A stretch of DNA of 32,734 nucleotides, from positions 1 to 32,734 of the forward strand of contig MU604071.1 in the NCBI GenBank assembly GCA_025201845.1, written 5' to 3'. A program made the translations under genes and the position numbers. The notes beneath the pieces are model-generated. The model had not been told where the DNA came from, searched no databases, and worked only from the letters and a program-made list of their open reading frames with translations. Shown here piece after piece: positions 21,124 to 29,879 of the stretch. Each line of letters starts with the position of its first letter. The stretch's first letter is position 1. Source of the DNA: Martensiomyces pterosporus. Taxonomy: Eukaryota > Kickxellomycota > Kickxellomycetes > Kickxellales > Kickxellaceae.

Positions 21124-22458
21124 ATGTCGCTGTCAAAAGATGCACTTCCGCCCTTTGGCCATGCCATTGCAGGTGCCGGAAGCTCAGCACTGGCGCTATT
21201 CCTCATCTATCCGCTGGACACGTAAGTATGCCACAGGCAGCGCACTGGTCGGCAAGCAGCCTGTGCCTCTCTTGCAAGGAGAAGCGGATCTCCAGCTTCC
21301 TGCCACCACGCCTAGCACCTCACATGTCACTGCGTCTCTTTTGGGAATCTATTGGACGGTGCTTTCAGATGAAATCCTTGTGATCATCGCTTGCCCACCC
21401 CTATCTCCCCATACAGGTCGCCCTCCCGCTTGAGCGGACGCTCGGCTGCAGGTGGGCGCCCGAAGCGACATGCGGGATATAGCGCCTATCACCCGGGTGC
21501 ATCTTGATCTCCGCGCTCATTGCGCTCCTTGCGCTCCTTGGAGATAGCCAGACTGAGTCAGCCGCTTGTTTTCACCTGGTATGCTACTTGGCTGTGTAGA
21601 ATAAAAACCCGTCTGCAAGTGCAGACCCGCAGCGGCGACGACGAAAAGTCGTACAAGAACCCGATCGACGCAGTGCGCAAGATTCTTGTTAACGAGGGAA
21701 TCGGCGGCCTGTACGCCGGACTAGCAACCAACCTCGCCAACCAGCTGATCAACGGATTCGTGTACTTTTACGCCTACAGCATTATCCGCAAGTTCGCTCT
21801 ACGCGCAACCTCGCAAAACGGCAAATCACTGTCGACGGCCGTCGAGCTACTGGTCGGCGCAGTCGCTGGAATGGCCAACCAGCTGATCACTCTGCCCATC
21901 GGCGTTATTGCCACTCGCCAGCAGACCGCCCACCACTCGGAGCGTGTTCCGTGGTACCAGACGGTGTCGGAGATTATACAGTCCGAAGGCATTCCTGGTC
22001 TGTGGGCCGGATTCCGCCCCGCCATGCTCCTGTGCTCGAACCCCGCGATCACGTATGGCGCATTTGAGAAGGTCAAGGGCGTGCTGCTCAAGGACAGAGA
22101 GAGCCAGTACCTGACATCGGCCGAGGCGTTTTGGGCTGGCGCCTTGTCAAAGACTCTGGCCACCATCATCACGTACCCGTATATCATGGCAAAGGTCAGG
22201 CTGCAGTGGCGCCCAAGCAAGGAGGAGCTCGAAGCAGGCGGCGATGAGGTCGTTTATAAGAGCTCGGCCGACGTGCTCATGAAGGTGCTTCGCAGAGAGG
22301 GCATCCCCGGGTGGTACAAGGGCATGCAGACGCAGATTATCAAGGCTGTCATCACTCAGGCACTGATGCTGATGATCAAGGAGTCGTTTACCTTGCAGGT
22401 CATTCGGCTCTTTGGTCTCGCCCGTGCCGGCCGCAAGAGCGCGGCTGTAGCAGCGTAA
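21124..22458 (+). CDS. peroxisomal adenine nucleotide carrier, SLC25 family (ANT1/PMP47 type)
   Basis: Exons 21124-21221 and 21600-22458 (intron 21222-21599, GTAAGT donor, TAG acceptor) give 318 aa. The first exon encodes FGHAIAGAGSSALALFLIYPLDT and the second resumes IKTRLQVQ, so the intron splits the first carrier signature P-x-D-T-x-K-x-R (Pro at residue 30). Three carrier repeats are visible; the second and third signatures are degenerate (LPIGVIATRQQ, YPYIMAKVRLQ). Together with NGFVYFYAYS and CSNPAITYGAFE this points to the PMP47/ANT1/SLC25A17 branch, which exchanges cytosolic ATP for AMP across the peroxisomal membrane for fatty-acid activation. Without a phylogeny a mitochondrial SLC25 carrier of another branch is not fully excluded. 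Without the short first exon the protein would lack helix 1. Tail-to-tail with the orphan gene (163 bp, including a 12-A run). Confidence 0.87.
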
Positions 22459-22621
22459 TCTAGTGCGCTATTGTAGCACGCTCTTTTTGTGCGCCATCTC
22501 TACATCTCCTTCTTGCTTTCGCATCTCATACTAGATTACACACACAAAAAAAAAAAACGCCAGCAGGCAAACAGATACAAGAGAAGTGCCTTTTGCAAAT
22601 GGCCAGCTTGCTCCGTCCAGA

Positions 22622-23677
22622 CTATCTAGCACGGCTGCTGAGTTCTGATGCGACCTTCAACCTGATAGCGTCCACATCTGCTCTGCCGCTGCCTGCTGCA
22701 ACCCATGTGCACTGTGCTGTCAGGGCATCTGCGGCAATCCCATGCACCCGTAGCCCAAGCTGCGCTGCCTCGTCGATGTTCAAGACAAATACAGATCCGA
22801 CTCCAACCCCATCCGCTGGAGGCACCGCGAACAACTCGCGCATAGACCTCACATCCACGCTAATTGCATCGACACCCGGGACCTCGTCCAGCTGCTCCAG
22901 TTCTTTGACACCAGCCGCACTGACAAAGCGACAACCGACCAAGTTCAGCAAACGGATGCCAAATCTTTGAGTCACCACCAGCGACTTTCCCGTCCCTGGG
23001 CTGACAAACTCCACAGAAATCTGGCTGCTGAGCTGCTCCAACGCGTCTATCCCGAGGGCAACTTGAGCAGCAGCTTCAGCACCGCTAGCCAACACGGTTG
23101 GCGTAGACTCTGCAAACGGCGAGTCGTCTTTGCACCTTTGCTCGTCCAGCGTCTTCGCCACGTCACTGAACACGAGCTGACCTCGTCCGCTGCCTGCTGT
23201 TTGAGCACGAGTGCCACTGTTGCTCTGTGGCACTGCATTGAGAGATAGGTTGACCGGGCAAGCCAGTGGTGATACAGGTGCAAAGTGAAGCTTGACCGCC
23301 ATGTCAACCAGCGGAATAGGCGACCGATTTCTGACTTTTATATCTAGCACTGTCTGATACCTGGGTGAGCCGCTCTCTTCTTGTTCTAGCGGGCATGCTA
23401 TGACGCTGATCTGTAGAGCGCGCTTGACGAGTTCCTCCATCATCATGTTCATGGACATGGTCATTTGCGCCGCTTGCTGCATGTTGCTAATGAGCGCACC
23501 CTGCATAGCCTGCAGCGATGCCCCGATATTCTGTGCTGTGTCTGACAAGCCCTGGGCGATTCCAGCTGGCCCACTCGGCTCCTGGATATAGTCTGCGCTC
23601 TGTGCGTGCTTTTGTTGCTCCTCTTCACGGGACTGGTCCGAGTTTTGTAGTGCCATGTCTCTGTTGTCTATTACCAT
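22622..23677 (-). CDS. orphan protein, 351 aa, unknown function
   Basis: A complete frame of 351 aa (or 344 from the second ATG at 23656). I do not recognise a family. Residues 1-50 are Gln/Ser/Glu-rich; about 50-85 is Met-rich and probably helical (MQQAAQMTMSMNMMMEELVK). From about 85 the sequence alternates like beta strands: YQTVLDIKVRNRSPIPLVDM, and later SSQISVEFVSPGTGKSLVV with QRFGIRLLNLVGCRF. The last 130 residues mix strands and helices. The NRSPIPL and VSPGTGK segments look like conserved loops of a beta-sandwich, but that is a reading, not a match. No signal peptide or membrane segment. Smooth composition and length strongly suggest a real gene. Divergent from ARL2, sharing about 250 bp. 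Confidence 0.75.
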   Translation of the reverse strand: MVIDNRDMALQNSDQSREEEQQKHAQSADYIQEPSGPAGIAQGLSDTAQNIGASLQAMQGALISNMQQAAQMTMSMNMMMEELVKRALQISVIACPLEQEESGSPRYQTVLDIKVRNRSPIPLVDMAVKLHFAPVSPLACPVNLSLNAVPQSNSGTRAQTAGSGRGQLVFSDVAKTLDEQRCKDDSPFAESTPTVLASGAEAAAQVALGIDALEQLSSQISVEFVSPGTGKSLVVTQRFGIRLLNLVGCRFVSAAGVKELEQLDEVPGVDAISVDVRSMRELFAVPPADGVGVGSVFVLNIDEAAQLGLRVHGIAADALTAQCTWVAAGSGRADVDAIRLKVASELSSRAR

Positions 23678-23926
23678 CGACCCGTTTTATGAAAAAGAAT
23701 AAAAGGACGGCTGAAATTGAAATTGCGCAATATAAATAGAAAGACAAGAAAGACAAGCCTGTTTGCTGAGGGCGAGCGGTGGGGGGAGCATTTTCGCAGA
23801 TTCGGGCTCCATACTGTGCACAGCCAGACAGGCTGTCTCAAAAGAGCCTAATTTGGCTGCCGCTCTCAATGCGGCCGATATCCGTGCACACGCCCTCGTT
23901 TTATATGCCTGCTTGCTGTCTTCTGT
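23678..23926. promoter_or_regulatory. shared divergent promoter of the orphan gene and ARL2
   Basis: A 249-bp gap between divergent start codons, so both promoters must lie here or overlap the first exons. A TATA-like TTTATATG lies about 27 bp before the ARL2 ATG, and A/T-rich sequence (AATATAAATA) at about 23728-23737 lies near the orphan gene start. Assignment of either element is tentative. Confidence 0.35.
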
Positions 23927-24581
23927 ATGGGTCTTTTGTCGATTATAAGGAAGCTGCGCGAGAAGGAGAGGGAGATCCGGGTCCTTGTTCTGTAAGTCTG
24001 AATAATCGTTGGCATCTGCCCTTTTGAGCCAAGCAGACAGCACATCTACACACTTATCCTTGCCTCAAGCTGTCTTTAAAAACCGATGTAGTGGCCTGGA
24101 CAATGCCGGAAAGACAACGATTATGAAGCGAATGAACGGCGAGGATATCAACACAGTATCGCCAACACTCGGGTTCAACATCACCACACTGGACTTCAAC
24201 AGCTACAAGGTCAATTTCTGGGACGTCGGCGGCCAGCGAACGATCCGGCCGTACTGGCGAAACTACTTTGAGCAAACTGATGGGATCATCTGGGTAGTTG
24301 ATTCGGCGGATAAGGAGCGGATGTCAGACTGCGCCAGAGAGCTGGAATCGCTGCTGAAGGAGGATCGGCTGGCCGGTGCTTCCCTGCTGGTGTTTGCCAA
24401 CAAGCAGGACATTGCTGGTGCGTTGTCAGAAAAAGAGATCCAGGAGGCTATGAACCTGGCCCAGCACACGACCCATCACTGGTCGATCAAGGCATGTAGC
24501 GCAGTGACTGGGGAGAATCTGCTGGAGGGGCTGCAATGGCTTGTTGAGGACATTGGCGCTCACATTTATATGTTTGCATAA
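23927..24581 (+). CDS. ARL2: ADP-ribosylation factor-like GTPase 2
   Basis: Exons 23927-23991 and 24092-24581 (intron 23992-24091, GTAAGT donor, TAG acceptor) give 184 aa, exactly the length of human ARL2. Exon 1 encodes [20 protein letters not shown], the family N-terminus, and the splice falls just before the P-loop GLDNAGKT (23-30). Then PTLGFNI (switch I Thr), WDVGGQ (65-70, switch II), NKQD (125-128) and SAVTGENLL (guanine base contact) follow. ARL2 (yeast Cin4, fission yeast Alp41) works with tubulin cofactors D and E in tubulin dimer folding and also with BART-type effectors at mitochondria. [15 protein letters not shown] and [12 protein letters not shown] are ARL2-specific against ARF1 and ARL3. 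An alternative start at 24009 inside the intron would lose the P-loop first half and is rejected. Tail-to-tail with the Zwilch gene (102 bp). Confidence 0.96.
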
Positions 24582-24683
24582 TACACGCGTCATCCTTCGC
24601 TTGTCAGCCCGTGCTTGGCAGCGCCGAGTCCCTTGGATGCATTTTTTATTTGTACAAAATGAATGTGGGCAGTAGCGAGCTGT

Positions 24684-27122
24684 TTAGAACAGCTTGGCTT
24701 CAAACAGCGTGTATCTGTCATCATCGGCTGCGCTTAGATCGGACAAGGAGCCGTCCATGTCAATGGCTCCGACTACTGCATCGTCCGTATCTGGCGCAAA
24801 GCGAGGGTCGATAAGCGCAGGCGTCTTTGTGAGCAGCTTTACTCTGCGCTTGGGAGCTACTGCAAACAATCCGCCGCAGCTAGCTGACTGTACACTAGTG
24901 GCAATTGTGTACCGTGCAGGATCGAACCCATCAGCAATCGCCAGCACAAACTCTTGCACTTCGGTAGAATACATGGGCAAATAGGTGGTGATTTTTAGGC
25001 GGTCCTCGTAAGCAGGCACCATGTCAGAGCCATGCCACCTCCCAGTATCGGCAACGCTGGCGCCGTGGCCTGCTTCTCCAGTGCCAGCACCACTTTCTTT
25101 GTCCCTGCCGCTGACTCTGCTGTCTTCATTGCTCTCTTCGTCCTCTTCGTCGTCAATCCTGGCCAGTGCTGGAGCAAAGTGGTCCAGGAGCGACGCGATG
25201 ACCTGGCATGCAAAGTGGCGCGGCATCCCCGGCACACCCTGTTGGACGAGCGACCACACCTCCAAAACTCTAAGCAGCAGCCGGAACCTTTGAATCAACT
25301 TTGCCGGCTCCACAGCCATATCCACAAACGGCTCCAGCTGCTTGGGCGTTGCCAGCTGTCCATTGACAAAGTAGAACCAAAAGTCCGAGCGCAGCTTGTG
25401 CAATCCCACATGCACAAGAGCATCCAGTGGCTGGTCGTCGATCCACGCATCCAGCTGTCCAGCCAGCCTCTCGCTCTCGCCTTCCTCATCGATCAGCGTC
25501 TTCTGCTGTGCCATCTGCAGGGCATCCCGGATAAGCTGGGCCAAGGGCGACTGGTTGCTGTGGTGTATATATGGCTGAAGCTTGCGCGTCTCCAATCCCT
25601 CGGCTACGGCTGTGATGAGCTCCGACAGATCGCTATCATCGTGGGCATAGTGCGAGATGTTCCACAGACGCTCGGTAAAATCGAGGTCTTCGCGAATGGA
25701 GAGCCCAGCTACACTGTGTATATCCTTTGTACGGCCCAGCCGTCCCAGCGCAGTGCTTCCGCGAGTGTCGTAGATAGAAGCCTCGATAAACTCGTCAATT
25801 TTCTTGCCAAACGCCTCACGATGCTCTAGCAGCCTTTGCGATCCTGGCTTCTGCTCTCTTGCTTGTAGCTGTCCGTCTACCATGCAGCTGTCTCCTGTCA
25901 TGCCTTCTTCGCTGGCAGCATCCGTTTTTGCCGTATCGTCGTTGCTTGGCACAGCGAGAGGGTCGCCATACATGCGCCTACTATCGTCTGGCTTTTGCCA
26001 CGGGTGGATGCTGAATTCGTACTCATCTGCGTCGGCTTTACTTCCTGGCTCCACCCACTTTGACCCCAACGTCCAGCACTCGCACCATGTCTCTAGACGC
26101 TTGATTTCCATATACAGCGACCTGAGCGATGAAGCAGCCTCGGGGTCAAGCGGGAGCGGCGTGCTCACCAGCTCAAGCACCCACTGTGCAGACGACGACG
26201 GGGCTGGTGGCAGCTCCACAGCATATGCGCCCCCGTCTTTTGCCTCAGAGCTCCAAATTCCCTTCAGGACAACAAACGACGTGGATGCAGGCAAAAGAAG
26301 TGACGAGATGGATTCTGGACCAGTGTCCGCGTCTATGCCAGCCTCAGTGCCGCTGTCTGGCTTTAAAAGATCGGGCTGCAAACCACCCAACGCATTGTCA
26401 GGGTGCAGCGGTGACCCCAAGAGATCATACTCGACCCAGTGCTGCAGCTTCTGCACCGCACTTCTGTCGGCGCTGCCTACCTCCATTCCAGGCGCGCTCT
26501 CGTATACGTGCACCGGCTCTGCAGCTGCATGCGTTCCGCTGTGCTTGAGCGCAACGACATTGGCGAACTCGTATGGGCTGCTGGGACTAAAAACGGCCAA
26601 ATAAAACGACGGGATGGGGGTCGCCAACTCATCGATCTCCCTAGTGAAAACGAGCATAGGAAGCGCCGCGTCGTTCTCCTCCGCCCTAAATGCTGGTAGG
26701 ATCTGCGCGTACTGCGTGGTCAGAACTCTGGCCTTGTTCCTCTCCAAGGGCTCAAGTCCGTGCCCACTACCCCACTCGTACGCATACTGAGAGACTGCTG
26801 TTATACTTTCGTCAGCTGTGGCTAGCGAGGACCAGCTTGTCAGCGGATCCGCTCCACAGGTAACTGCCGCCGAGCGCTGCAGCGTTAGCTTAAAGCCGCC
26901 CGAATTGGCTGGCGTGTATGCTGTGATCAGTATGAATGGCGTGGAGAGCCCCAGGATGCTGCGCAGTGGGTGGTTGACATGCGGAGGAATGAGCCAGAGG
27001 AGTGCTGTTTTGGCAAACACAAACGGCGTCAGGGTGCTGTCAGTGCTGAGTGTGAGCTGCGCCTTTACTGCTGCATTCTCAACAAAAGTGCTGAGCAGCG
27101 CCTTTGTTAGCTGAATCGTCAT
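24684..27122 (-). CDS. Zwilch-like kinetochore protein (RZZ complex subunit)
   Basis: 812 aa from the ATG at 27122 (the frame is open further to 27245, but that region is not protein-like). The core, about residues 350-640, follows animal Zwilch segment by segment: SLYMEIKRLETWCECWTLG and KWVEP; IREDLDFTERLW (476-487); LQPYIHHSNQSPLAQLI; GLHKLRSDFWFYFVNGQLA (from 573); LEPFVDMAVEPAKLIQRFR then LLLRVLEVW. Human Zwilch has the parallel run DLDFAEQLW, QPWLHSGSNSLLSKLI, GLDKLKKDY…F, YR.QKLHHILEIL. The N-terminal half with FTREID and FYLAVFSP fits the family beta region. Zwilch joins Rod and ZW10 at unattached kinetochores, recruiting dynein-Spindly and the checkpoint proteins Mad1-Mad2. The protein is longer than the human one (591 aa) owing to Ser/Asp-rich inserts at about 400-450 and an acidic loop at about 660-700. 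Identification rests on motif reading from memory; the family is thought to be missing from yeasts. Confidence 0.82.
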   Translation of the reverse strand: MTIQLTKALLSTFVENAAVKAQLTLSTDSTLTPFVFAKTALLWLIPPHVNHPLRSILGLSTPFILITAYTPANSGGFKLTLQRSAAVTCGADPLTSWSSLATADESITAVSQYAYEWGSGHGLEPLERNKARVLTTQYAQILPAFRAEENDAALPMLVFTREIDELATPIPSFYLAVFSPSSPYEFANVVALKHSGTHAAAEPVHVYESAPGMEVGSADRSAVQKLQHWVEYDLLGSPLHPDNALGGLQPDLLKPDSGTEAGIDADTGPESISSLLLPASTSFVVLKGIWSSEAKDGGAYAVELPPAPSSSAQWVLELVSTPLPLDPEAASSLRSLYMEIKRLETWCECWTLGSKWVEPGSKADADEYEFSIHPWQKPDDSRRMYGDPLAVPSNDDTAKTDAASEEGMTGDSCMVDGQLQAREQKPGSQRLLEHREAFGKKIDEFIEASIYDTRGSTALGRLGRTKDIHSVAGLSIREDLDFTERLWNISHYAHDDSDLSELITAVAEGLETRKLQPYIHHSNQSPLAQLIRDALQMAQQKTLIDEEGESERLAGQLDAWIDDQPLDALVHVGLHKLRSDFWFYFVNGQLATPKQLEPFVDMAVEPAKLIQRFRLLLRVLEVWSLVQQGVPGMPRHFACQVIASLLDHFAPALARIDDEEDEESNEDSRVSGRDKESGAGTGEAGHGASVADTGRWHGSDMVPAYEDRLKITTYLPMYSTEVQEFVLAIADGFDPARYTIATSVQSASCGGLFAVAPKRRVKLLTKTPALIDPRFAPDTDDAVVGAIDMDGSLSDLSAADDDRYTLFEAKLF

Positions 27123-28465
27123 TTTAGCTGTGGAATATGAATTAGAAGCATTGGCCCAGTTGAGCGTCAGGCGAAGAAATGCGGAAACATGAGGCCATGT
27201 CGGTGCTGTGAAAAGGCTTGCTGTTTTGTTTATGCTATCTTGCACGTGATTTGATGTCGCTGATCAGCTAAGCACGCTCTGGGTGTTTGTTGCTGGGGAG
27301 AGGAGCAGCAGCCGTGCCCCTGAGCAGACCGACTGGAGCATAATTGCCGAGGCGGAAAGGAGAGCGAGGGCATGCGATTTTATCCGAGTGTCTGCAGTGC
27401 CGATTTCGCTCCAGCTACCACCCGGCCCCTGCCTCATGTGAAATGTGCAGAAACATGTGGAGGTGCCTGAAAAGAAGCAAGGCATGTTTGGGGGCAGGCG
27501 GCAGATGAGACGGGTGGATGGGACTGAAAGGCATGTGGCTCCTCGGAGCCGTGCAACCGCTATTATCTCCCGTCCGCAATGCCATCTGTAGGGCGTGTGT
27601 AGGAAAAGAAGAAGGCACCGCGCAAGAAAGCTGACCGCCTCTCCTCGCCAGAATCATATGTCTTCTGAACAGTGGATAGCATAGGTGCGTGCAGCGGAGA
27701 CGGACATGCGAGGCGCAACAGCACATGTACATACATCTGTTCCAAGACATGCTGTAATCTGCTGTTTTTGTTAGGTTTCAGATGGTGTGCAACTCTCCCA
27801 CAGAAATTTATATTGCATGTATTGCCATCACACATGAGTGGACCAAACAAGCCTTGTGATTGAAATTCAAATCAGCAACTGTCTTCATGAGCAGATGATG
27901 GCAAAGAAAGCCCCACCCGCAGACTGACGAGCCGGTCTGGCGGGGTGTGCCAGCACCAGCACCAGCGGCTGAATCCCTTGCATACTTCACATGCCGCAAT
28001 TTCCAGGCGACAGCGTGTCGCTGGCTAGCCTATGAAGGCGCTCTGAAATAGCCATATTGTGCAAGATTGCCGTTTGCCATGTCCCTTGGCACCCTTCTGC
28101 CGTCGCCCGTGCTGATGTCGGGGGTTTTCTGCTTGCACACGTTCCGCCATTGCGTATGAAACACGGTTCCGTTGAATGGACAAATGTAGAAAGGGCCCGT
28201 GTTGCTGCATAGAACCGGCAGATAGCAAGAGCTCGCTGGGACCTGTGTGGGCTGCCTGTGAGATGCCTGTGACAAGAAAGGCCTCACAAGGGCGCGTCTT
28301 CTGTCCAGAACAAATGCATTTCAAAAAGAACCGCGCAAGAGCCCCAGGCATGCACACTAATTTGGCTGGGGAGGGGACAGGTAGATCAACACAAAGCTGC
28401 GCTGGCTGAGGAAGCCCAGCACATTTATCATCACATCTGGTCGATACATGGTTTACACATTCTCG

Positions 28466-28585
28466 TGCAATAACAAGAACCCCCCCCCCGAGACCTCTAG
28501 CAGGGCTTGAGATGCGCGTTGTCTTATGCAATAACAAGAACCCCCCCCCCGAGACCTCTAGCAGGGCTTGAGATGCGCGTTGTCT
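28466..28585. repeat. 59-bp perfect direct duplication containing poly-C tracts
   Basis: Copies 28466-28524 and 28527-28585 are identical over 59 bp and separated by TA (61-bp period). Each contains a run of 10 C (28480-28489; 28541-28550). The bases just before each copy (TCTCG versus TCTTA) share the TCT, so the duplication may extend imperfectly. It lies in non-coding DNA. Confidence 0.95.
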
Positions 28586-29581
28586 GGACTGAAAAAGCGG
28601 GCAGGTGTTGGGGGAAGTGTAGGGGAGGCTGGCCAAGTGGTCCCTTCCCCATCAGCAGGCTCTGAGCAGCACAGATAGGCACTAACTGGCCTTACCCCGC
28701 TTTAGCTTGTGCTACAGGAAAACAGAAGAACAATACCGACTGGTGTGCTGAGGCCGCCGCTGATCAGGGGTGCTGCTGTTACCCGATGTGACCGAGCATG
28801 GAGCAGCAGCGCTCAGATACAAGCCTTGTCCGCTCAGCAGAAGCAACAAACTGCGAGCCCCATGGCCTACGCGACAGCAGTAGCATCAACAGCAGCGAAG
28901 GATATGACAAGCAGGTAGAGGTGGGGTTGGGAACCAACCAGGCAAAGAGGAGGGGGTGGGTGCACTTACCCCCCGGTGTCCGGCTCTCCCCCTTCCCAAT
29001 CAATTACCGCTTATGCCATTAATAATGCCTGATGCCTATTACTGCCACGCGGCTGGTATAACAAAGGGCTGGCGAGAACGCTGCTCATTTAATGAAGAAC
29101 CAGCCGTTCCGCAATATCCCACGCTTCCAGCTTTCTCCTCTGCTCTCTTACACTTCCTACTTTTTTCTACTCGCTGAATGCCTTGTACACACTAAGCTGC
29201 TGCTTTGCTGAAGCTCTGGACACCTAGCAAACAACCCCTTGACACCGATTCTGGTCAAAGCACAAACCCAAGCTCTGGCCCGCACACACTCAATACTATT
29301 CCTCACACTTGGCAATTGGTAGGTACTCTTGCTTCTAGGATAACGGTGAGCCTCCTGTGTGCACACGCCTCTTCGCTTCCTCTTCTTGCTCGTTACTTGC
29401 TGGGGATCAGCCTCTTTCCACCACCGTGGTTTGCCTCGCTTTGCTTGTCCAGTCCTTGGTTTATCCCTCCATATCGCAGCTCCACAGCACAGGTCTTTGC
29501 GTGCGCGTGTTGGCTGAACTGCTGCCACAGCGTCAATGCTGGCTGACTGGCTGGCTGGCAGGCAACCTGGTTTCTTCGCAA

Positions 29582-29738
29582 CCCGCCTCAAAGGGTGGAA
29601 TCGCCGTTGCTAGCGCCATTCCTGTGCATCTCCACAATTTCTCTCTGTCACAAAAAAAAACCCGCCTCAAAGGGTGGAATCGCCGTTGCTAGCGCCATTC
29701 CTGTGCATCTCCACAATTTCTCTCTGTCACAAAAAAAA
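29582..29738. repeat. 79-bp direct tandem duplication upstream of the acyl-CoA synthetase gene
   Basis: Copy 1 is 29582-29660 and copy 2 is 29661-29738. The sequences are identical except for the length of the terminal A-run (9 A in copy 1, 8 in copy 2). Each copy begins CCCGCCTCAAAGGG and ends in CTCTCTGTCACA plus the A-run. The second copy ends about 140 bp before the acyl-CoA synthetase ATG, so it lies in promoter or 5' leader DNA. Confidence 0.95.
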
Positions 29739-29846
29739 CACGCAGCACACCAAAACACCTGGAAGTTTTTCTGTGGAACGTCATTCGCCTTCTCTCTAAT
29801 GCCACACCTTTCTGCACTTCGTGCTTCTTTCTCTCCCTCTTTTTAC

Positions 29847-29867
29847 ATGGGCAGATCTGCAGAATAA
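29847..29867 (+). promoter_or_regulatory. short upstream open reading frame in the acyl-CoA synthetase leader
   Basis: ATG GGC AGA TCT GCA GAA TAA encodes MGRSAE and stops 12 nt before the acyl-CoA synthetase ATG (29880). If the transcript starts upstream of 29847, scanning ribosomes would meet this uORF first and main-ORF translation would depend on leaky scanning or reinitiation. The transcription start is unknown, so this remains a candidate. Confidence 0.4.
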
Positions 29868-29879
29868 CACTCGACAACA

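Larger units (their letters stand above)
27123..29879. other. 2.76-kb gene-poor region between the Zwilch-like and acyl-CoA synthetase genes
   Basis: No supported gene in the longest coding-free stretch of the window. It holds the divergent promoters of both neighbours, a 59-bp direct duplication with 10-C tracts (28466-28585), a 79-bp duplication (29582-29738) and a pyrimidine-rich segment before 29880. A short frame starting ATGGCCTACGCG at 28863 ends after 18 codons and is not convincing. The longest frame (minus, 28025-28636) has Cys/Pro/Ser-rich chance-like composition and runs through the duplication. Confidence 0.5.

Noticed and set aside
24009..24091. Upstream in-frame start for ARL2 within the intron
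   Set aside because: It would replace the conserved [10 protein letters not shown]-terminus and break the P-loop; exon 1 at 23927 with a GTAAGT donor restores both.
25032..26604. Two long + strand frames (25032-25829 and 25804-26604) opposite the Zwilch-like gene
   Set aside because: Shadows of a minus-strand gene with clear family motifs.
28025..28636. 203-codon minus-strand frame in the gene-poor region
   Set aside because: Chance-like composition, no domain, and it reads straight through the 59-bp duplication with its poly-C tracts.
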